From Roseivirga sp. E12 (GTDB lineage Bacteria; Bacteroidota; Bacteroidia; Cytophagales; Cyclobacteriaceae), in assembly GCF_017592825.1 (NCBI RefSeq), contig NZ_JAGFMD010000003.1, positions 186,001 to 250,000 of the forward strand: 64,000 bases of DNA, read 5' to 3'. Below the pieces are notes generated by a model that ran no database searches, was not told where the DNA came from, and saw nothing but the letters and a program-made list of their open reading frames with translations. Below, one piece after another: positions 15,819 to 25,190 of this stretch (position 1 is its first letter; each line of letters starts with the position of its first letter). Made by a program: the position numbers and the translations under genes.

Positions 15819-16988
15819 ATGAACAAGCACATTAAAGGAATCTCAGCGTCACTTCTCCTTATTCTCTTAGCAGTGTCTTGTGGAGGCTCCGCAGAGAAGA
15901 GCGAAAATGAACATCAGGTACAGGATTATATCACCTATGTGGCCGATTCACTCTCTTTTGATTATCTCCCTGAGGTGCTATTAATGGACTATAGTGAGGA
16001 GACAGAAGAGCTCATACTTATCGACAGAAAAAGTAGGGAGGTACTAATTATTGATAATCAAGGTGCAATTGTATCAAAGTTCAATCCCCATATTGAGGGG
16101 CCGGGCTATGTGGGGAACTTTGATCATGGATGGATATTTCATGGAGAAAATCTGGTTTGCTTTAGCAATTACTATTTCTACGAGATAACTAAAGAAGGAG
16201 AGTATATAGCTAGGCACAAATACCCAGTGGAAGTCAATGGTATATGGTCATTGGACTATTTACCAGAGATGTCTATTTCTTATAAATCTCCTGAAGGCGA
16301 TCCGATGTTTTTGGCATTCATCACTGAGCCTGCGGGCCATAATTATAATACCCAAGCCTTTCAAGATTCGGCACATATGCTGCATAGAATGGATCTTCAA
16401 AAGGGGACTTCAGAACCCATCATGAAGAAAAGGCCTGAGAGTATTTATAGAAACCTAGGCGCTTATGTAGATAGGGGCTGGCCTTATTTTCGTCAAGTTG
16501 ATAATAACCTAGTCGTTGTGACTTACAGCATCGATGATAAATTCTATCTCTATGATGCTAATACTGATGAACTTGTTCAGACTTTCGAGATCCCAGAAGA
16601 ATTTAAGCCAAAGTTTGAGACTGTACCATTCGGTTCTAAGGAAAAGCCAGATAAATTAAGAATTAACATCAAAGTCATGTCTGACGGGAAGCACATCTTT
16701 TTGAGAGTGTTGAGTACTATACCTGAGTCAGTTGAGAAGGTGCTAAGACGGAATGAAAATTGGCGCCAATCTCAGGCATACAGGGATGCTTTGAAGAAGT
16801 ATTCTGACCTAAATACCCTCGTCTATAATTTGGACGGGACATATTTAGGCCCCTTAGAAAATGGAGCGGGCCTTGTGAATTATGATATGGAGAGTACGAG
16901 CGATGGGTTCTATTGGGTTCAAAGACGGTACAATGATGAAAGGCCTTACAGAACGTTCTTAAAAATTAAAGTAAAAACAAAAGAATGA
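15819..16988 (+). CDS. DUF4221-type lipoprotein, first of a tandem pair
   Basis: A 389-residue lipoprotein with signal peptide and lipobox VSCGG (Cys near 21). The mature region looks like repeated beta-strands (ILIDRKSREVLIIDNQG, then VSKFNPHIEGPGYVG), consistent with a propeller-like fold, and contains the recurring PESIYRNLGAY and YLYDANTDELVQTFEIPEEF segments. This matches what I know as DUF4221, a Bacteroidota lipoprotein family of unknown function. The next gene is a clear paralogue, and its ATG overlaps this stop (ATGA), so the pair is translationally coupled. The pair is convergent with the alpha-glucosidase. Confidence 0.8.
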   Translation: MNKHIKGISASLLLILLAVSCGGSAEKSENEHQVQDYITYVADSLSFDYLPEVLLMDYSEETEELILIDRKSREVLIIDNQGAIVSKFNPHIEGPGYVGNFDHGWIFHGENLVCFSNYYFYEITKEGEYIARHKYPVEVNGIWSLDYLPEMSISYKSPEGDPMFLAFITEPAGHNYNTQAFQDSAHMLHRMDLQKGTSEPIMKKRPESIYRNLGAYVDRGWPYFRQVDNNLVVVTYSIDDKFYLYDANTDELVQTFEIPEEFKPKFETVPFGSKEKPDKLRINIKVMSDGKHIFLRVLSTIPESVEKVLRRNENWRQSQAYRDALKKYSDLNTLVYNLDGTYLGPLENGAGLVNYDMESTSDGFYWVQRRYNDERPYRTFLKIKVKTKE

Positions 16989-18181
16989 GAGATATCCAAA
17001 CCTCCTGTCGCATTAAAAATGCAGTTGTTATCGTCTTGATAGTGATTTCTGCTTTTGGAACAAGTTCCTGTGGTTCCTCGGAGTCGGGTTCTAAAGCGAA
17101 TGTTCCTACCGAAATAAACTATGTAGCGCAAATCACAGATTCTGTTGTAGTCGATAGACTTTCGGTCTTGACAATGGAGGCGATTAACCCTGCCGGAAAC
17201 CGACTGCTTTTAGTTGATGAGCAGACAAATGAGATGGTGCTGGTTAATGAGTCAGGAGAGATTACCTCGAGCTTTAATCCGTTTGTCGAAGGACCAGATT
17301 ATATGGGTGATAAAAGCTTTGGCTGGACTTTTTATGGAAATGATCAGCTTGTCGGTTTTGGATATACTCATTTTGTGCGTTTCTCGGATAAGGGGAAAAG
17401 ATTGCAAAGACTCTCGTACCCAATAGAGGTGGCGGGTTGGATTTATATGGACTACTTTCCAAAACGATTGATCTACTATAAGGATCAATCAACAGAAAAA
17501 GTTGTTGCGCTAATTCCTGGCTTATCAAAACCTTCACCCAGAACGCAACTTTACTATGACAGTCTTGATTTGGTCTATGCTTTAGACTTTACTAATGAAA
17601 CGTCTAGACCAATTTTCAGAAGACCTGAGGAAAGCATTTATCGAACCTTGGGAAAGTATATTGACAATGGCTACCCATCCATGGATCACTTGAATAACGG
17701 CAAGTTTGTGGTAGCCTATACCAGTGACAAGAACATCTATATCTATGATGCTCCGAGTGATGAGTTGCTCAATATTCTAGAAATTCCTGAGGAACATCGA
17801 CCAGAATTTGATGCCATTGAATTTAGTAGCAAAGGAAAAGTCGATCGCACGAAATCTGTGGGCTATGTCATGACAATTGGAGATAAAATTGCCGTAATGA
17901 TGATGGGCAGGGTTCCCGAATCAGAACTTGAAAAAATTATGGGCATTCCTCAATGGTGGCAGTCACCTGAATTCGATCAACTGAATAATAAGTATGGTAG
18001 CACCAATTTGTTACTCTTTAATGAACAGGAATACTTGGGAGAAGTCGATTGGGATTTTGAGTCAAGTGATTACCGTTTTTTCGGTGACGCAAATGGTTAT
18101 ATCTGGTTGAAGCGCGCTTATGAAGACGAACGTGACTATCAGACTTTCCTAAAAGTCCGAATTGTTCCTGAAACCAATTAG
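16985..18181 (+). CDS. DUF4221-type lipoprotein, second of a tandem pair
   Basis: A 398-residue paralogue of the preceding protein with lipobox SSCGSS (Cys near 29 of a long signal region). Aligned landmarks are SFNPFVEGPDYMG for FNPHIEGPGYVG, RRPEESIYRTLGKY for KRPESIYRNLGAY, and IYDAPSDELLNILEIPEEH for LYDANTDELVQTFEIPEEF. It starts within the stop codon of its neighbour by ATGA overlap. Its stop overlaps that of the convergent alpha-glucosidase by 4 bp. Function unknown; location in a sugar-uptake region allows, but does not show, a surface role in sugar capture or sensing. Confidence 0.8.
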   Translation: MRDIQTSCRIKNAVVIVLIVISAFGTSSCGSSESGSKANVPTEINYVAQITDSVVVDRLSVLTMEAINPAGNRLLLVDEQTNEMVLVNESGEITSSFNPFVEGPDYMGDKSFGWTFYGNDQLVGFGYTHFVRFSDKGKRLQRLSYPIEVAGWIYMDYFPKRLIYYKDQSTEKVVALIPGLSKPSPRTQLYYDSLDLVYALDFTNETSRPIFRRPEESIYRTLGKYIDNGYPSMDHLNNGKFVVAYTSDKNIYIYDAPSDELLNILEIPEEHRPEFDAIEFSSKGKVDRTKSVGYVMTIGDKIAVMMMGRVPESELEKIMGIPQWWQSPEFDQLNNKYGSTNLLLFNEQEYLGEVDWDFESSDYRFFGDANGYIWLKRAYEDERDYQTFLKVRIVPETN

Positions 18182-19830
18182 TCATTAACTCTGAATACCT
18201 TTGCCTCCCAAGGTCTCATCAGCAGGTCTTCTGTAGCATCCGTATAGTTGTAAATCAACAGTTCTAAACCAGTTATAATAGGGTCGAAGTCCACTTCCTG
18301 ACCAGAAAAATTGAGTACCACCAAGAACTCATTCTCTACGTCCCACCTGCGGTAAGCATAAATCTGTTTGTGATCATTTCTTATAGATTCATAATCCCCA
18401 TACACAAGCGTTGGGTTGTCCTTCCGGAATTGAATCATCCTTCTGTAGAAATTCAGAATAGACTCAGTATTGCGTTCCTGATCTTCAACATTGATGTCAG
18501 GATAATTGGAGTTCACTTTGATCCACGGATCGGCTTCTGAGAAACCCGCGTTTTGCTTATCGGTCCATTGCATGGGCGTTCGAGCATTATCTCTTCCGAT
18601 ATTGTGAACTTTGTCTAGATAGTCTTTCGGGTCTTTGCCCTTGGCTTTTAGCTCCTTAAAGAAATTCAGCGTTTCCACGTCCTTATAATCATTCGGATCG
18701 TCAAAAGCGATGTTGGTCATACCAATTTCGTCTCCCTGATAGACATATGGAGTTCCTCTTAAACTCATCAAAAGAGTAGCGAGTAGTTTGGATGCTTTTT
18801 CTCTATAATTCCCATCCGTTGCAAAACGAGAGACCATTCTTGGGAAGTCATGATTGCCTAGGAATATGCTACCCCATCCTTTTCCCTTTAGCTTTTCGTC
18901 CCAGCGGGTAAATACATCCTTGAACTCTTGAAAGTCAATCGGCAAGGGATCGAACCGCCCTCCATCTCCCATGTTCATAAACATATGATCAAAGTGGAAG
19001 ACCATATTCAATTCGTTGCGATCTTCGCCTACATAGTCCAAACCATGATCCAGCGTAATGCCCGGGCCTTCACCCACCGTCATGATATCATATTGGCTCA
19101 AGACCTCCTTATTCAATTCTTGGAGAAACTCGTGCACTCGGGGTCCATTGGCGAATTGCTTCTCAACAACTTCATCAAATCGCTTAGCCATCATATTGGC
19201 ATACTCGGGACGTTTAGAGATCAATGATATTACGTCCATTCTAAAGCCATCTACTCCTTTTTCGAACCAGTACCTAACCACATCTTGCACCTCCTTGCGC
19301 ACTTTGGGGTTTTCCCAGTTTAAGTCTGGTTGCTTCACCGTGAACATATGGAGGTAGTACTCCTCTGTCTGCTGGTCATACTCCCAAGTGGAACCACCAA
19401 AGAAGCCTTGCCAGTCATTAGGGGGGCCACCATTCACTCCGGGTTTCCAGATGTAGTAATCGCGATATGGATTGTTTTTAGATTTTCTGGATTCCTCAAA
19501 CCACTGGTGTTCGTCTGAAGAATGATTGACTACTAAGTCCATTACCAACTTCATTCCTCTGACGTGAATACCTGATAGGAGTTCATCAAAGTCGGACATG
19601 GTGCCGAACTCTTCCATGATATTGCGGTAGTCAGCTATGTCATAACCATTGTCATCATTGGGCGACTTATACACAGGACAAAGCCAAATAACATCGATAC
19701 CGAGTGACTTGATATAATCAAGCTTTTCAATCACACCAGGAATATCCCCAAGACCATCGTTGTTAGAGTCTTTAAAGCTTCTAGGATAGATTTGATATAC
19801 TACACTTTCTTTCCACCAGGCCTTTGTCAT
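18178..19830 (-). CDS. GH13 alpha-glucosidase, probably oligo-1,6-glucosidase type
   Basis: A 550-residue cytoplasmic glycoside hydrolase with no signal peptide. Conserved GH13 regions are DLVVNH (98-103), GFRMDVIS with the nucleophile Asp199, VGEGPG with acid/base Glu254 and FLGNHD with Asp328. The QPDLNWENP segment and length fit subfamily 31. A calcium-site segment DSNNDGLGD lies at 21-29. The residue after the nucleophile is Val200; in this subfamily Val there goes with alpha-1,6 activity and Thr/Ala-type residues with alpha-1,4, so isomaltase-like specificity is inferred. It starts 5 bp after the amylosucrase-type gene, so the two are cotranscribed. Confidence 0.9.
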   Translation of the reverse strand: MTKAWWKESVVYQIYPRSFKDSNNDGLGDIPGVIEKLDYIKSLGIDVIWLCPVYKSPNDDNGYDIADYRNIMEEFGTMSDFDELLSGIHVRGMKLVMDLVVNHSSDEHQWFEESRKSKNNPYRDYYIWKPGVNGGPPNDWQGFFGGSTWEYDQQTEEYYLHMFTVKQPDLNWENPKVRKEVQDVVRYWFEKGVDGFRMDVISLISKRPEYANMMAKRFDEVVEKQFANGPRVHEFLQELNKEVLSQYDIMTVGEGPGITLDHGLDYVGEDRNELNMVFHFDHMFMNMGDGGRFDPLPIDFQEFKDVFTRWDEKLKGKGWGSIFLGNHDFPRMVSRFATDGNYREKASKLLATLLMSLRGTPYVYQGDEIGMTNIAFDDPNDYKDVETLNFFKELKAKGKDPKDYLDKVHNIGRDNARTPMQWTDKQNAGFSEADPWIKVNSNYPDINVEDQERNTESILNFYRRMIQFRKDNPTLVYGDYESIRNDHKQIYAYRRWDVENEFLVVLNFSGQEVDFDPIITGLELLIYNYTDATEDLLMRPWEAKVFRVND

Positions 19831-19835
19831 GATGC

Positions 19836-21782
19836 TTATTTATTCGTTAACCAATAGAATTGATAAGGCTTTAAGGAAAGCCTTCCGTCTTTAATTTTTA
19901 CTGCCTTCCCTGTAATCCGGTCGATCATTTTGAATGGGTTGACTTGGGTTTGAGGAAAAACGAGGTGAGGATATATTTCTTGATCAGCATCTTTGAAGTT
20001 GGCAATTACCAAGGTGTTTTGATTTTCAATGCTACGTTGAAAAGCAAAAACATGTTCGTTTGACACTTCCACCAGCTGGGTATTATTCTCATCAGCAAAC
20101 TCCTCAACGGATCGCCTAACCGCTATCATCCGCTTGAGCGCTGAGAATACCTTCTCTTCTGGGGTATTCTTTTTGTTTCGCTTTTCGGCCCTTTTCCAAT
20201 CCATTAATGGGCGATGTATCCAGCGGTTGTCATCACTTTTCGACTCGTCTTTTAAGAAGTCATAGTCATTGAGGGTAGCGATTTCATCACCTGCATAGAT
20301 CACAGGTATACCACCATAGGAAAGAATGATGCTGTGCAATAAGTTGATTCTATCAATGGCCCTGCGAAGGCCTAATTTATTTCCTTCTTCGATAGCCTCT
20401 TCAAGTCCTGAAAGTGATGCCATAGCACCTGAAATACGAGCATCTCCGGTTTTGGGGTTGTACATAAAAGGCATTCCCTTGGCGAAAGACCCGTGAAAAT
20501 CGCCAGTGAGAAATTTGGTGAGGAACTGCCGGTGAGGCCCTGGGTCAAACCCCGATTCTTGAATATGCTGATCTTCGAAACCCATGCCTATATCATCATG
20601 ACATCGGGCATAATTGATCCAGGTAGTACCATTAGGCTTTGTGGGTATGTCCCTTAGACTGGCTTTCATTACTCGTGTGCTTCGCGTTGCCAAAGAATTC
20701 CAAAGCAATGCCATCAAAGTGGCATTATAAGCCATATCGTGCTCATTGCTCCATACTTCAGAGTCGCCAAAGTACTTGATAATCTCTGTGGGAGCCACTA
20801 TGGCTTCAGCCAGAAAAGCAACTCCGGGAGCAGTTACTTGTGCACACAACTTAAAGAGTTGATGAATGATATGAGCTTGCGGTAGATTTTGACAAGAAGT
20901 ACCAATTTGCTTCCAAACGAAGGCCACCGCATCCATTCTAAATACATCTACACCCATATTTGCCAAGTGGAAGATATTATCGATCATTTCCACTAGCACG
21001 AAAGGATTGGTGTAGTTTAAATCCCACTGATAGCCATTGAAAACCGTCATCACCCACTTTTGCATTTCTTCATTGAAGGTGAAGTTGCCAGGAGCACTTT
21101 CAGGGAAAACTTCGGGCATGGACCGCTCGAACATGTAAGGGGTTGACCGATCGGCATGCGTATGGTAGAAGGCTTGATATGCTTCGTCTCCAGCTTTGGC
21201 TTTTTTAGCCCATTCGTGCTCATCGCTGGTATGGTTGACCACGAAGTCGAGCATGACAAGGGTATTCTTTTCTCGGAGTGTTTTGGTTACGTTTTTGAAG
21301 TCTTGATTGGTACCAAATCGCCTATCAATTTTTCGATAATTGCTAACGGCATAACCTCCATCGTTCTTGATTTTTGGGCTTTCGAGCAATGGCATCAGGT
21401 GTAAGAAATTGATGCCCAGTTCTTCAAAGTAGTCCGCCTTTTCGACTAAGCCATTTAAGTCTTTATTGAATCGATCGACATAGAGCATCATACCTGTCAA
21501 TTCATGGCTTCTGAACCAACCTGGATTTTCCTCTCTCTTTTGATCGGATTTCTTAAGGTATTCGGGACGCTTGAGATAAGCTTCGAGCATACGTTCGCTT
21601 AACTTTTCAAATGCCGTCATGGCATCCTCGTGTTGTCCGTAGAGCTTTTGAAACCTGCTGTAAATTTCACTGAACAAGCTTATATACCTTCTTTCAAAGT
21701 CTTCGTCTTTCTTATTTCCCATCTGCTTCCTGAGTACAGGGAGAAGCTTTTTCAGTAATAAATGGGCCGATGGGTTATACAT
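19836..21782 (-). CDS. Amylosucrase / sucrose hydrolase family protein (GH13 subfamily 4)
   Basis: A 648-residue enzyme that cleaves sucrose to fructose plus either glucose or an alpha-1,4-glucan. The helical N-terminal domain is followed by the diagnostic GMMLYVDRFNKDLNGL and NFLHLMPLLESP, then DFVVNHTSDEHEW, FRMDAVAF (nucleophile Asp284), FLAEAIV (acid/base Glu326) and CHDDIG (Asp396), equivalent to the triad of Neisseria polysaccharea amylosucrase. No signal peptide is seen, so sucrose must be imported, fitting the upstream symporter. Whether it polymerises or only hydrolyses cannot be read from these motifs. It lies between the symporter and the alpha-glucosidase on the same strand, with a hairpin before it. 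Confidence 0.88.
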   Translation of the reverse strand: MYNPSAHLLLKKLLPVLRKQMGNKKDEDFERRYISLFSEIYSRFQKLYGQHEDAMTAFEKLSERMLEAYLKRPEYLKKSDQKREENPGWFRSHELTGMMLYVDRFNKDLNGLVEKADYFEELGINFLHLMPLLESPKIKNDGGYAVSNYRKIDRRFGTNQDFKNVTKTLREKNTLVMLDFVVNHTSDEHEWAKKAKAGDEAYQAFYHTHADRSTPYMFERSMPEVFPESAPGNFTFNEEMQKWVMTVFNGYQWDLNYTNPFVLVEMIDNIFHLANMGVDVFRMDAVAFVWKQIGTSCQNLPQAHIIHQLFKLCAQVTAPGVAFLAEAIVAPTEIIKYFGDSEVWSNEHDMAYNATLMALLWNSLATRSTRVMKASLRDIPTKPNGTTWINYARCHDDIGMGFEDQHIQESGFDPGPHRQFLTKFLTGDFHGSFAKGMPFMYNPKTGDARISGAMASLSGLEEAIEEGNKLGLRRAIDRINLLHSIILSYGGIPVIYAGDEIATLNDYDFLKDESKSDDNRWIHRPLMDWKRAEKRNKKNTPEEKVFSALKRMIAVRRSVEEFADENNTQLVEVSNEHVFAFQRSIENQNTLVIANFKDADQEIYPHLVFPQTQVNPFKMIDRITGKAVKIKDGRLSLKPYQFYWLTNK

Positions 21783-21817
21783 TGAAAATTATGTTCAATA
21801 CGTTCGAAAAGAGGCGG

Positions 21818-21848
21818 CTAAAGTATTTTATTCTAAGCTGAGAATCAA
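21818..21848 (-). promoter_or_regulatory. Possible promoter for the amylosucrase-alpha-glucosidase pair
   Basis: On the minus strand TTG (21848-21846), 20 bp, then TACTTTAG (21825-21818), close to TTG-N19-21-TAnnTTTG with one mismatch in the -7 element. It lies downstream of the hairpin that follows the symporter gene, so the two enzymes could be expressed separately from transport. Confidence 0.35.
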
Positions 21849-21866
21849 TATCAGAAAGTGTTAAAG

Positions 21867-21895
21867 GCCTCGGTCAGAAGTTTTCCAACCGAGGC
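21867..21895 (-). terminator. Stem-loop between symporter and amylosucrase genes
   Basis: GCCTCGGT (21867-21874) and ACCGAGGC (21888-21895) form a perfect 8-bp stem 15 bp after the symporter stop. On the minus strand only CTTTAAC follows, so termination may be partial; on the plus strand TTTTC follows. Confidence 0.5.
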
Positions 21896-21909
21896 TTTTC
21901 TACAAGTTT

Positions 21910-23610
21910 CTATGCAAACCAGATGACGATAATGGCAGTGAGTATGAGCAGCAAGAGAGATAGGGTTCTGTAGTTTTTGTACCAAGGTAGTCCAACCAAT
22001 TCTTTGGTCTCGTCTTGGTATATTCTCTTGCTCCAAATCATTCCTTCTAACTTCTCATCAGTCGGTGCTGGAGACATTGAACTGACCACCATGTTGATTA
22101 CACACGCAATCACGAATAACACCGGCACGATGTATAAGAAGTGAACTCCCGTTTGATCTGTACTGATTCCTCCATAAGTCGCGAAGCAATAGGCAATCCA
22201 ACCAAGGACCAGTAAATAGGAAAGTACCAAACTCCAGAAACCTCCATTGGCGTTAGATCTTCTGCTAAAGAGCCCTATTACAAAGGCGGCTACTATTGGA
22301 GGTGAAATAAAGCCGAGAATTTGCTGTAGGTAAGTCCATAATGATCGGAAAGTCTCGATCATTGGTGCCCAAGCTGCCGCGAGAATCACAAGAACCACAG
22401 TGGCTATTTGCCCAGCTCTTACTAAGCCTTTTGAACTGATACCTGGCTTAAGTTTTTGTACAAAGTCCATGGTGATCAGGGTAGAAGCAGAGTTTAAGGT
22501 TGCCGAAATACTAGATGACATTGCAGCCAATAGTCCAGCAATCACCAAACCCAGAATACCTGTTGGCAGTAGGGAGTAAATAAGTACTGGATAAGTCATG
22601 TTTGGACAGTCAGCCAAAGCACCACAAGTCTCAAAACCACCTTCCACAGGAATTTGATAATTCAAGAAACTGATATCTGTATCGGAGAATAATAGAATTG
22701 CCAAAACACCAGGAATTACCATGATGAATAGAACAGGCAGTTTCAATAAGCCAGCGAATATGGCACCCCATCGACCGTGGTTAAGGTCTTTTGCTGAAAG
22801 CACCCGCTGCACCATAAATTGATTATTCGCCCAGAAATAGAAACCTAAAAGAGGTACCCCTAGGAGTAGTCCAGGCCAAGGCATGGATTTATCAGAGGCC
22901 GGCCGTATGAGACTCAGTACCTCTCCAGAATCTTTTTCGATGGCCCCACTAGCGTGTAGGTTGTTGAGCCCATCTATCATGGCTCTCCACCCACCGACTT
23001 CGTTGAATGCAAAGTAGGTCACGAGAATTGAACCGAATATGAGGAGGACCGCCTGAATTACTTCAGTGTGTACCACTGACGAAAGGCCACCGGGAATGGT
23101 ATAAGCTGCTGCCGCGAAGGCTAGCAATGCAATAATGATCCATGATGGCGTACCTGGAAATATGATTTTCAGAATGAGGTTACCTGCATAGAGACCAGAG
23201 GCAGTATCAATGATTACATTACCTACTATGGTAATTCCAGAAAAGAGGTATCGTGTTCTTGTATCATAACGCCTTTCAAGAAACTCAGGCATGGTATACA
23301 CCTTGGATTTCAAGTAGAAGGGTAGAAAGAATATAGCGAATATGACAAGCACAACTGCTGCCATCCATTCATAGTTATAGACAGCCACATCGGTATTGAA
23401 GGCATCAGAGGTTAATCCGATGAGCGTATTACTACCTATGTTTGCCGCAAAGAGAGAGATCCCCACGATGGGCCAAGCCATATTTCGGCCTGCGAGAAAA
23501 TAATCTTCAGAACTCTCTTGTTTTCCTTTACGGATGCCGTACCAAACGATTCCCACGAGGTACACGATGATTATCGTGTAATCACTCCATTCCAATCCAA
23601 TATTGTCCAT
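21910..23610 (-). CDS. Sodium:solute symporter, SGLT-like
   Basis: A 566-residue inner-membrane protein of the SSS family with about 14 hydrophobic segments. Typical features are SEDYFLAGRNMAWPIVGISLFAANIG near the N-terminus, MPEFLERRYDTRTRYL, AAYTIPGGLSSVVHTEVIQ, FYFWANNQFMVQRVLSAKD and AGLLAAMSSSISATLNSASTL, which together fit Na+/glucose or Na+/galactose-type carriers. It heads a minus-strand run with the amylosucrase-type enzyme and alpha-glucosidase, so sucrose or a small alpha-glucoside is a plausible cargo (inference). The start MDNIGLEWSDYTI is normal for the family. No regulator or outer-membrane porin is adjacent. Confidence 0.9.
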   Translation of the reverse strand: MDNIGLEWSDYTIIIVYLVGIVWYGIRKGKQESSEDYFLAGRNMAWPIVGISLFAANIGSNTLIGLTSDAFNTDVAVYNYEWMAAVVLVIFAIFFLPFYLKSKVYTMPEFLERRYDTRTRYLFSGITIVGNVIIDTASGLYAGNLILKIIFPGTPSWIIIALLAFAAAAYTIPGGLSSVVHTEVIQAVLLIFGSILVTYFAFNEVGGWRAMIDGLNNLHASGAIEKDSGEVLSLIRPASDKSMPWPGLLLGVPLLGFYFWANNQFMVQRVLSAKDLNHGRWGAIFAGLLKLPVLFIMVIPGVLAILLFSDTDISFLNYQIPVEGGFETCGALADCPNMTYPVLIYSLLPTGILGLVIAGLLAAMSSSISATLNSASTLITMDFVQKLKPGISSKGLVRAGQIATVVLVILAAAWAPMIETFRSLWTYLQQILGFISPPIVAAFVIGLFSRRSNANGGFWSLVLSYLLVLGWIAYCFATYGGISTDQTGVHFLYIVPVLFVIACVINMVVSSMSPAPTDEKLEGMIWSKRIYQDETKELVGLPWYKNYRTLSLLLLILTAIIVIWFA

Positions 23611-23756
23611 TAGTTGTTTTTAAGGTTGCCGAATCACCCAGGCATTTGCCTTGAGGAGACTTCGGTAAAAGCGCGTTTCAGTTTTGAAGCGAATAATGGG
23701 CGTTTTAGAGCCTTTCGCAACACATAATTATAAGCACTTCGAGGGGAAAATCATAG

Positions 23757-23814
23757 TTTTTGGCCATGAAAGCCAAGTGGCCAAAAACAGAAAAAGCCAG
23801 CAACATGTGCTGGC
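23757..23814 (-). terminator. Double hairpin terminator after the haloperoxidase-like gene
   Basis: On the minus strand GCCAGCA-loop-TGCTGGC (23814-23796) is followed by TTTTTCTGTTTTT, a classical intrinsic terminator about 20 bp after the stop. A second 10-bp perfect stem, TTTTTGGCCA/TGGCCAAAAA (23757-23787), follows directly and shares the T-tract. Together they close the minus-strand accessory cluster and separate it from the symporter gene. Confidence 0.8.
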
Positions 23815-23835
23815 TTCAAAGTCTTTTTAGAAAGC

Positions 23836-25167
23836 CTATTGGTTGTTTTGGGCTAAACTTTCGTTTCTGATCTCCAATTTGTTTATCACAAAGTTGCCAA
23901 GCGCTTTTCCTTGTGTAACACCATTTGCAATGGCAGGCATGTAGTGGATACCTCCATACAGTCGGCTAATAGCAGCCTCTTCTGAAGCATCAATGAATGA
24001 TGTAAATGATCTAACAGGTAGGCCATATTTAACTTCGGTGTCATCATCGAAAGCAAAGTTATCACCGAAAATAGAAGTTAATGCAACCGCAGCAGCATTG
24101 GAAATCACAGAGTGACCACTGGTATATTCTGGAAACGGTGGAGTCTGTAGTAACGGCAACCATTCTTCATCGATATGCTGATTGATTAGCGTTTCTGGAC
24201 GAATAAGGTTACTTCTGAATTTCTCATCCCAGCAGCTGATAAAGCCATCGGCCAATGCGATTGAGGTCAAAGCGTATGCCTCGGCAGTCTTCATTGGTGC
24301 TGTTTCTTCCTTTTGACAAACAATCTTCACAATACCAATCCAGTGCCCACCAGGGGTGATTTTTTTAGTAGCCGCCATTACATGTCCAGTTACATTCATC
24401 ACGTAAGGGTTGCAGTCCCAGAAAGAGGCAATTTCTTTTTGCTCTTCGGTCAAATTGTTTCCTACATCATAGACCTCCATTAGCTCTTTGTAAAAAAGGC
24501 TGTTCTTGGCCATATCAAAAGGAGTAGGTCTGATAGGAACGAACTGGTTCGCTGAGTCTATAGCGAAAGGTCTGATTTTAGTCCAGTGTGGCTCGATAGC
24601 TTCCATATAACCAGGAGGTGTTGGTTTCCATCGGGTAGGCTCGTCCGTAACAGTAAATTTTGGAAAGGTTCTGGTTTGCTTGTAATTATCTCCATCAGCC
24701 CAAGCCAAGATATGCTCTGCGACCTGGTCTCCATAAGCGACTGAGGCATCAAAGTAAGAACTTTTCACTCCTCTTCTAAGATCCTTGTAAAGCTCAGCCT
24801 TGTAGGTGTCAATTTTCTCTTCTGAAAATATGAGCTGCGTTCCAATTTTTAGGAAGGCTTCGAGTGCCGCCAATTCATAACTTACATTCTCAGTTGGTTT
24901 AGGAATGGCAGTCATATCTGTCAACTGACCAGCCAAGGCTTTGTACTCACTGTCATTCTGAGCAAGTATTTCGTACATGGCAATGCTTGGGTAAGCATAG
25001 ATTCTGCTGGCTACAGGAGGAGAGAAAATATCATGAACAATCACCTCAGAAAGCTTCTCCATAGTGTCATGATAGACATCTGATGGAATAACGATCTCTT
25101 CTTTTCCTGAGTCACAAGAACTGATCAAGAATAGACTTATGATACAAATGGAAAAATACTTCTTCAT
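23836..25167 (-). CDS. Vanadium-dependent haloperoxidase / PAP2 superfamily lipoprotein
   Basis: A 443-residue lipoprotein (signal peptide MKKYFSICIISLFLISSC). It carries the three vanadate/phosphate-binding motifs: Lys316 six residues before RP at 323-324 (KFRSNLIRP), YTSGH at 348-352 in place of PSGH, and SRLYGGIH (SR at 401-402, catalytic His408). The aspartate that follows His in classical haloperoxidases (HxxxD) reads HYMPA here, so the peroxidase relay is altered; phosphatase or phosphotransferase activity is an alternative. I start at the ATG at 25167, not an in-frame GTG at 25191, because a -33/-7 promoter overlaps that GTG. It is the last gene of the SusCD-linked cluster. Confidence 0.82.
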   Translation of the reverse strand: MKKYFSICIISLFLISSCDSGKEEIVIPSDVYHDTMEKLSEVIVHDIFSPPVASRIYAYPSIAMYEILAQNDSEYKALAGQLTDMTAIPKPTENVSYELAALEAFLKIGTQLIFSEEKIDTYKAELYKDLRRGVKSSYFDASVAYGDQVAEHILAWADGDNYKQTRTFPKFTVTDEPTRWKPTPPGYMEAIEPHWTKIRPFAIDSANQFVPIRPTPFDMAKNSLFYKELMEVYDVGNNLTEEQKEIASFWDCNPYVMNVTGHVMAATKKITPGGHWIGIVKIVCQKEETAPMKTAEAYALTSIALADGFISCWDEKFRSNLIRPETLINQHIDEEWLPLLQTPPFPEYTSGHSVISNAAAVALTSIFGDNFAFDDDTEVKYGLPVRSFTSFIDASEEAAISRLYGGIHYMPAIANGVTQGKALGNFVINKLEIRNESLAQNNQ

Positions 25168-25190
25168 TCTCTTTATCCTTTTCGCCTTCA

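Noticed and set aside
15819-18181. DUF4221 pair as SusD-like or TonB-linked components
   Set aside because: No SusD helical motifs and no SusC partner nearby; they are lipoproteins of a different, beta-rich type.
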